A stretch of 64,000 nucleotides of DNA from RGIG4576 sp045656705 (GTDB lineage Bacteria > Bacteroidota > Bacteroidia > Bacteroidales > Muribaculaceae). Positions 59,740-64,000 of this stretch are shown piece by piece (within the stretch, counting starts at the first letter, position 1; every line of letters begins with the position of its first letter). Location of the stretch: the NCBI GenBank assembly GCA_045656705.1, contig JAZORR010000016.1:17505-81504 (forward strand). Direction: 5' to 3'. The translations under genes and the position numbers were made by a program. Under the pieces are notes generated by a model. That model saw only the letters and a list, made by a program, of their open reading frames with translations, had not been told where the DNA came from and did no database searches.

Positions 59740-60939
59740 ATGGCAGATTCAAATTTTATTGACTATGTAAAGATTATGTGCCGCTCAGGGAAAGGCGGTG
59801 CAGGTTCGAAGCATTTTCGTCGTGCAAAATATGTACCAAAGGGTGGTCCTGATGGCGGCGATGGTGGCCGTGGAGGACATATATTCTTGAAAGGAAATCG
59901 TAATTTGTGGACATTGCTCCACTTGAAATATCAACGCCACGTGTTCGCTACAAACGGAGAATCAGGTGGTAGAAATCGCAGTTTCGGTAAGGATGGCGAA
60001 GACCGCACTATCGAAGTGCCATGCGGAACAGCTGTGTATGATGCCGAAACAGGTAAGTTCCTTTGTGATGTGACCGAAGATGGCGAGATCGTAAAGCTAT
60101 TGAAGGGCGGTCGTGGCGGACTTGGTAACTGCCATTTCGCTACTGCTACCAATCGCACCCCTCGCTATGCACAGCCAGGTGAGCCTGCTATCGAAAAGAC
60201 CATCATTATGGAGCTTAAATTGCTTGCCGATGTGGGCCTTGTGGGCTTTCCTAATGCTGGTAAGTCTACTTTGTTGTCGTCTATTTCGGCTGCTAAGCCT
60301 AAGATTGCAAATTATCCGTTCACCACACTCGAGCCTAATCTTGGCATCGTGAGCTATCGCAACAACCAATCGTTTGTGATGGCCGACATTCCTGGTATTA
60401 TCGAAGGAGCGAGCGAAGGTCGTGGACTTGGTTTGCGATTCTTGCGTCACATCGAGCGTAATGCTGTGCTGCTATTTATGGTGCCTGCTGATACCGATGA
60501 TATCAAGAAGGAATATGCTATTCTTTGCAACGAATTGGAACAATTCAATCCCGACCTTGTGGATAAGCCACGCGTGCTTGCTATCACTAAGTGTGATATG
60601 CTCGACGATGAACTTATGGAAGAGATGCGCAATGAAGTGCCAGAAGGTGTGGAATGTGTATTTATTTCGTCGGTGGCAAATATGGGCCTTGTGGAGCTTA
60701 AAGATGCTCTATGGCGTGCTATCAACGACGAAAGCAACCGCATACCTACAAAGATTACGCATCGCGACCTCGATGCAATACGTCGCGTGAAGGAGGAAGA
60801 CGACTTTATCTTCGATATTTCTGATATGCCTGTAGAAGAAGAGGAAGAATGGGAAGAAGAGTGGGACGATGAAGAAGAGTTCTACGACGATGACGACCAA
60901 TTTATCTACGAAGGTAATCTCGAAGGCGATAAGGAATAA
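59740..60939 (+). CDS. obgE: GTPase Obg
   Basis: A 399-residue ribosome-associated GTPase. The Gly-rich Obg domain is residues 1-160 (GGAGSKHFRRAKYVPKGGPDG, DGGDGGRGGH). The G domain has G1 GFPNAGKST, G3 DIPGIIEGA and G4 TKCD, with G5 near FISSVA. The C-terminal tail is strongly acidic (Glu/Asp-rich, about 355-399), as in many relatives. It is needed for late 50S assembly and stress control. The next gene, a radical SAM protein, starts 17 bp later and may be co-transcribed. Confidence 0.95.
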   Translation: MADSNFIDYVKIMCRSGKGGAGSKHFRRAKYVPKGGPDGGDGGRGGHIFLKGNRNLWTLLHLKYQRHVFATNGESGGRNRSFGKDGEDRTIEVPCGTAVYDAETGKFLCDVTEDGEIVKLLKGGRGGLGNCHFATATNRTPRYAQPGEPAIEKTIIMELKLLADVGLVGFPNAGKSTLLSSISAAKPKIANYPFTTLEPNLGIVSYRNNQSFVMADIPGIIEGASEGRGLGLRFLRHIERNAVLLFMVPADTDDIKKEYAILCNELEQFNPDLVDKPRVLAITKCDMLDDELMEEMRNEVPEGVECVFISSVANMGLVELKDALWRAINDESNRIPTKITHRDLDAIRRVKEEDDFIFDISDMPVEEEEEWEEEWDDEEEFYDDDDQFIYEGNLEGDKE

Positions 60940-60956
60940 GAGGCGTATTCTTTGAG

Positions 60957-61658
60957 ATGCAACGATATTCGGTAATAGAAGACAAGAATCCTCGTGAAAT
61001 AGTGCTTTTGCGTGGTAGGGGCTGCAGGTACAAGCGATGTGCCTTCTGCGACTATCACGCAGATGCTTCTTTGTGCGAAGAAGAAAATCTTGCTATCAAT
61101 CGAGATGCTTTGGCACAAGTGACTGGAAAGTATGGCGTGCTTGAGGTGATAAATTCGGGCTCGTTTTGCGAACTCGACGATAGCACTATACGGCTCGTGA
61201 TGGATACTTGCAGTAGACTTGCCATCAAGCAGGTGCATTTCGAGTGCCATTGGTTGTATCGCCGATATGTGGCACCTTTGCGTGAGCGATTTGCTCAAAT
61301 AGGGGTGACGCTGAAGATAAAAATAGGGGTGGAAACATTTGATGCCGATTATCGCGAGCAAGTGATGCTCAAGGGCATAAAAGAAACCAATCCCGAGCTG
61401 ATAAGCAAGGAATTTGATGAATGCTGCTTGCTATTCGGTTTGCCTGGACAGTCGGTGGAGTCGATGCTCAACGATGTGGAGATAGGCTTGCGATGGTTTG
61501 ATCGCGTGTGTGTGAATGTGATGGTGGAAAACAGTGCTCCTCTTCAGCCCGACGATGAGGTGCGCAAGGCATTTATGGCAGAGGTGTATCCTCGATATAT
61601 AGATAATAAGAGAGTGGATATCTTGCTCCACAACACCGACTTCGGTGTGGGCGAATGA
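60957..61658 (+). CDS. Radical SAM protein with CX4CX2C motif, possible queuine-salvage enzyme
   Basis: A 233-residue radical SAM protein. The cluster cysteines are Cys23, Cys28 and Cys31 (GCRYKRCAFCDYH): the first gap is four residues instead of the usual three. INSGSFCELDD resembles the GGE-type strand, IKIGVETFD the next, and LLFGLPGQSVESML the 'GLPG' SAM-binding strand; LQPDDEVRKAF is near the end. It lies 32 bp upstream of a YhhQ-type queuosine-precursor transporter gene on the same strand. In C. difficile-type gut bacteria a subgroup of radical SAM enzymes (QueL) cuts queuine to preQ1, and such enzymes pair with transporters. The same role here is inference from context and size. Confidence 0.7.
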   Translation: MQRYSVIEDKNPREIVLLRGRGCRYKRCAFCDYHADASLCEEENLAINRDALAQVTGKYGVLEVINSGSFCELDDSTIRLVMDTCSRLAIKQVHFECHWLYRRYVAPLRERFAQIGVTLKIKIGVETFDADYREQVMLKGIKETNPELISKEFDECCLLFGLPGQSVESMLNDVEIGLRWFDRVCVNVMVENSAPLQPDDEVRKAFMAEVYPRYIDNKRVDILLHNTDFGVGE

Positions 61659-61690
61659 TAATCCTTGATATATAAAACCTACGAAGATAT

Positions 61691-62392
61691 ATGAATGAAA
61701 TCTTATTGATAAGTTCGATAGCGATTATTTATGGTAGCGTGATGCTGTTTTATCGCTTTTTTGGCAAAACAGGTCTTATCGCAGTGAATGTGCTTGTGAC
61801 CATACTTGCCAATATAGAGGTGCTTCTATTGGTGAATGCATTTGGCATAGAGATGACGCTCGGCAATGTGCTATTTGCGAGTACCTTCCTTATCACCGAT
61901 ATCCTGAGCGAAAATCACAGCAAGAAAGATGCCAATAGGGCAGTGGTGATAAGTTCGGTATGCTCGTTGCTCTTTATCGTGATATCACAAATGTGGCTGC
62001 TGTACACTCCAAGTGCCAACGATTGGGCGCGGGGTGCTTTCGACACTATTTTTGCCGTGACTCCACGAGTGGTGTGCGTGTCGCTATTGGTGTATCTTGT
62101 GTCGCAACTCACCGATGTGTGGCTATATCACAAGTGGTGGGACTGGTGCAAGAAGCGTTTCGGCGATGCACGTAGTGGGTTGTGGATAAGAAACAATGGC
62201 TCTACGCTTATATCTCAATTTTTCAATACATTCCTCTACACATTCCTTGCGTTTTGGGAATTGTATACAGTAGATGTGTTGTGGAGTATCTTTGTGAGCA
62301 GTTATGCCATATATATAGTTACGAGCTTATTGGACACTCCTGTGGTGTATTGGTGCCGACAGATACACGACAAGTACCTTAGAGAAGAGTGA
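61691..62392 (+). CDS. yhhQ: Queuosine precursor transporter (YhhQ/VUT family)
   Basis: A 233-residue protein with about six membrane helices (residues 4-22, 28-50, 55-75, 82-104, 120-145, 170-225 region). Family signs are LFASTFLITDILSENHSKKDANRAV near residue 60 and QLTDVWLYHKWW and WIRNNGSTLISQFFNTFLYT (QFxDT/N-type helix). YhhQ imports preQ0/preQ1 for tRNA queuosine. Together with QueG at 7120-8046 and the radical SAM gene just upstream it outlines salvage plus final synthesis of Q. No T-run terminator is seen in the 16-bp gap to the convergent gene. Confidence 0.87.
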   Translation: MNEILLISSIAIIYGSVMLFYRFFGKTGLIAVNVLVTILANIEVLLLVNAFGIEMTLGNVLFASTFLITDILSENHSKKDANRAVVISSVCSLLFIVISQMWLLYTPSANDWARGAFDTIFAVTPRVVCVSLLVYLVSQLTDVWLYHKWWDWCKKRFGDARSGLWIRNNGSTLISQFFNTFLYTFLAFWELYTVDVLWSIFVSSYAIYIVTSLLDTPVVYWCRQIHDKYLREE

Positions 62393-62408
62393 TATCAATA
62401 ATGTGTGG

Positions 62409-62789
62409 TTAGATATCGTCCCATTCTTCCCGGGATGTGCCGTGCATAGAGAGGACGGCTATGATGGCTGAATCTATCGCAATAATTACTGCAAAAGCAA
62501 TGTATGTGGCAAGGTGAGCTGGTGGAGCAATCAATGCTAATATAGATGCCACTATAGAGGTGACGTGGTAGATGATATACAATTGCTGTGCCGAATCTTT
62601 AAGCCTGTTCCAAAAAATAGCTATCACAGATAGAACCACCGCTACCACTATGTTACAATATATAATGATATGCGTAACTGTGCAGGGCATAAAACATATT
62701 TCGTAATTAAGTGCCAATATGAGCGTAGATAGCAATAGTGCTATTGACATAAATGCGTAAATTCTTTGAGTGAGGTTTGTTTTGTTCAT
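62409..62789 (-). CDS. Small four-helix membrane protein of unknown function
   Basis: A 126-residue protein with four hydrophobic helices (about 12-30, 38-58, 70-88, 93-114) and short loops. No domain is recognised. It lies 83 bp downstream of the next leftward gene, with a palindromic terminator between, so it may have its own promoter. Function unknown. Confidence 0.65.
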   Translation of the reverse strand: MNKTNLTQRIYAFMSIALLLSTLILALNYEICFMPCTVTHIIIYCNIVVAVVLSVIAIFWNRLKDSAQQLYIIYHVTSIVASILALIAPPAHLATYIAFAVIIAIDSAIIAVLSMHGTSREEWDDI

Positions 62790-62805
62790 AATCTATCGTT
62801 TAATA

Positions 62806-62843
62806 GCTAAAAATATATGTGGCAGAATTTTCTGCCACATATA
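62806..62843 (-). terminator. Terminator of the 62873 gene, 30-bp palindrome
   Basis: TATATGTGGCAGAA (62814-62827) and TTCTGCCACATATA (62830-62843) form a perfect palindrome, with TATTTTTAG following on the minus strand. It lies 29 bp past the leftward stop at 62873. Confidence 0.85.
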
Positions 62844-62872
62844 GCAGAAATTTGGATGTATTATTCAGATGA

Positions 62873-63559
62873 TTAGTAGAAATGCACTTTGCCTTTTGTG
62901 TCAACAAATATCTTGCCTTCGTGCTTTAATACAGAAGAATATTTATAATAATTTACACCTCTAACATGAGTTAATCTATACTTTTCATCTCTTCGCATTC
63001 TTTCGATATCAAAATTATTTTCTTTAGGTGAATCAATTACACCCCAAGGGTAACCCTTTGCATCAATTTCGGCTATAATCTTATTGTCATTAAATACAAC
63101 TGTACTGAGCAAAGTGCCACTAATATTAGATTTCATACAAAGATATTCATTGCATGAATCATTTGGCATAACAAAAGTAGAATATACTATTCTATGGTAA
63201 TTTCCATCTTTATCTAAAGCTACAATAAGTTCCGATTCTATAGAGGAACTATCAATTTGAGCCATTGCAGGGATACACAACATTGCGTCATAGTGATCTC
63301 TCTTTACGAAGAAAGCATTATTTAATTGTAAAGTGGATTTAATGTATACTTTATTGTCAGTGAAAATGTGGTTTACCTCTTCTGGCAATTCGATTACATT
63401 CTTTATCTTTTTTGCAAGGTTTTTAGAATATTGCAGAACTTGCTTTTGCTCCTTATTAAGCAAATGTGTTGAATCTACAGGAATAACATCTTGTGCCATT
63501 GCGCTAAAAGCACTGATAATAGCTATTATTGCTATTATGAATAATCTGTTCGTTTTCAT
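62873..63559 (-). CDS. Secreted protein of unknown function
   Basis: A 228-residue protein with a signal peptide (MKTNRLFIIAIIAIISAFSAMAQ, cleaved near 22). The mature part is mostly beta strands (VDSTHLLNKEQKQVLQYS; NKVYIKSTLQLNN; AFFVKRDHYDAMLCIP; VVFNDNKIIAEIDAKGYPWG). I recognise no family. It probably works in the periplasm or outer membrane. A minus-strand -7 element TATTTTTG (63610-63603) lies 43 bp upstream. The next leftward gene ends 71 bp before it. Confidence 0.65.
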   Translation of the reverse strand: MKTNRLFIIAIIAIISAFSAMAQDVIPVDSTHLLNKEQKQVLQYSKNLAKKIKNVIELPEEVNHIFTDNKVYIKSTLQLNNAFFVKRDHYDAMLCIPAMAQIDSSSIESELIVALDKDGNYHRIVYSTFVMPNDSCNEYLCMKSNISGTLLSTVVFNDNKIIAEIDAKGYPWGVIDSPKENNFDIERMRRDEKYRLTHVRGVNYYKYSSVLKHEGKIFVDTKGKVHFY

Positions 63560-63630
63560 ATCAAAAAAATGTTTTAATAATTAATTAATACTTGTGTCGA
63601 TGCAAAAATAGTATCGATCCTATATCTCAA

Positions 63631-63999
63631 CTATTCTCTTTTCTGTTTTTCTTGCTTAACGATACGACGCTCACCATCTTCCCAATTTAGAGGTCTTTGT
63701 TTATTCTTTTCATTACTTACTCTTTGTAATGTTTTTGGATATAAATCGGTATATTTATAGTTAGGCTTGAATCTATCATAATTGTATGAATTAATCTTTC
63801 TTCCACACTCATTCTGGATAATTTCAGTGCATTCACCATTTTTAAATGAATATATTTCGATAAAATTACCTGAACTTAAAGAGTAAATCATACTGCCTGT
63901 AAAGTTTGAATTCGTGTTATCAAAAGTACCAATCAATGTTTCTATTACAATAGAACAAACCTTATTTTCAAACGAAACAGCTCTTAATTGGCATTGTAA
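63631..63999 (-). CDS. Unknown protein, 3' part (5' end outside window)
   Basis: The frame is open from the window edge (63999) to the stop at 63631, giving about 122 C-terminal residues; a TTG at 63936 is in frame but nothing shows that it is a start. The visible part has short beta-like segments (SNFTGSMIYSLSSGNFIEIYSFKNG) and a charged C-terminus (NEKNKQRPLNWEDGERRIVKQ). No domain is recognised. The gene probably belongs with the 62873 secreted protein by position and style. Confidence 0.55.
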   Translation of the reverse strand, partial: LQCQLRAVSFENKVCSIVIETLIGTFDNTNSNFTGSMIYSLSSGNFIEIYSFKNGECTEIIQNECGRKINSYNYDRFKPNYKYTDLYPKTLQRVSNEKNKQRPLNWEDGERRIVKQEKQKRE

Positions 64000-64000
64000 T

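Noticed and set aside
1..64000. CRISPR array, complete insertion sequence or prophage
   Set aside because: No regularly spaced repeats, intact transposase with terminal repeats, or phage structural genes were seen; only a broken recombinase is present.

Overview
The window is one contiguous piece of a Bacteroidales chromosome. Its protein-coding genes match Bacteroidota families throughout: a DUF2723 glycosyltransferase-like membrane protein, a LptE/SecG operon with a sigma-54 activator, an outer-membrane beta-barrel receptor with a carboxypeptidase-like domain, a NamZ-type (DUF1343) muramidase with a sodium:solute symporter, and secreted proteins ending in type IX-like sorting domains. Promoters follow the Bacteroidota pattern, TTTG about 19-21 bp upstream of TAnnTTTG. 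The genus cannot be fixed by reading alone; a gut-type Bacteroidales (Muribaculaceae/Prevotella-like) is a reasonable guess.

Layout. 1-6.4 kb: end of a GNAT gene, then a leftward operon (small membrane protein, TIGR02757/DUF2400 protein, nicotinamidase-like hydrolase), a separate leftward membrane protein, and a large rightward DUF2723 protein. 6.4-10.3 kb: polysaccharide deacetylase, epoxyqueuosine reductase, a lipoprotein, and a leftward secreted protein built of four repeats. 10.5-11.2 kb: tRNA-Tyr and tRNA-Gly, then a candidate small RNA locus. 11.2-18.2 kb: leftward genes for serine dehydratase, the SecG-TPR-LptE-sigma54 activator-acyltransferase operon, a GIN-domain protein and DusB. 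18.4-21.1 kb: HAD phosphatase, an 811 bp non-coding stretch with palindromes and minus-strand RNA-like signals, and a broken tyrosine recombinase. 21.2-30.7 kb: secreted endonuclease I, a GLUG-type surface protein, LD-carboxypeptidase, radical SAM protein, glycosyltransferase and DUF389 protein. 30.9-36.5 kb: an SGNH/MBOAT acylation pair, GNAT-like protein, SprT-like protein, cytidine deaminase and glucosaminidase. 36.6-44.3 kb: outer-membrane barrel protein, MsbA-like ABC exporter, DUF4369 lipoprotein, YifB. 44.3-48.8 kb: CbbX-like AAA+ protein, acyl-CoA synthetase with its XRE-cupin regulator. 49-56.7 kb: ProB, NamZ, symporter, WYL regulator, tRNA-Asp, RuvB, polysaccharide flippase. 56.9-64 kb: anaerobic ribonucleotide reductase and its activase, Obg, a radical SAM protein with an unusual cluster motif next to a queuosine-precursor transporter, and three leftward envelope proteins, the last cut by the window end.

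Most of the window is housekeeping and envelope biology. The points most worth a second look are: the MBOAT protein at 31708-33174, which ends in FIYFQF, an acyl-shuttle type hexapeptide, next to its probable SGNH partner and a 29-residue membrane microprotein; the CX4CX2C radical SAM protein beside a YhhQ-type transporter, which suggests queuine salvage; two candidate non-coding RNA loci (about 10990-11160 plus strand, and 19327-19641 minus strand); and the four-repeat secreted protein at 8658-10298. No CRISPR array, intact insertion sequence or prophage was seen.
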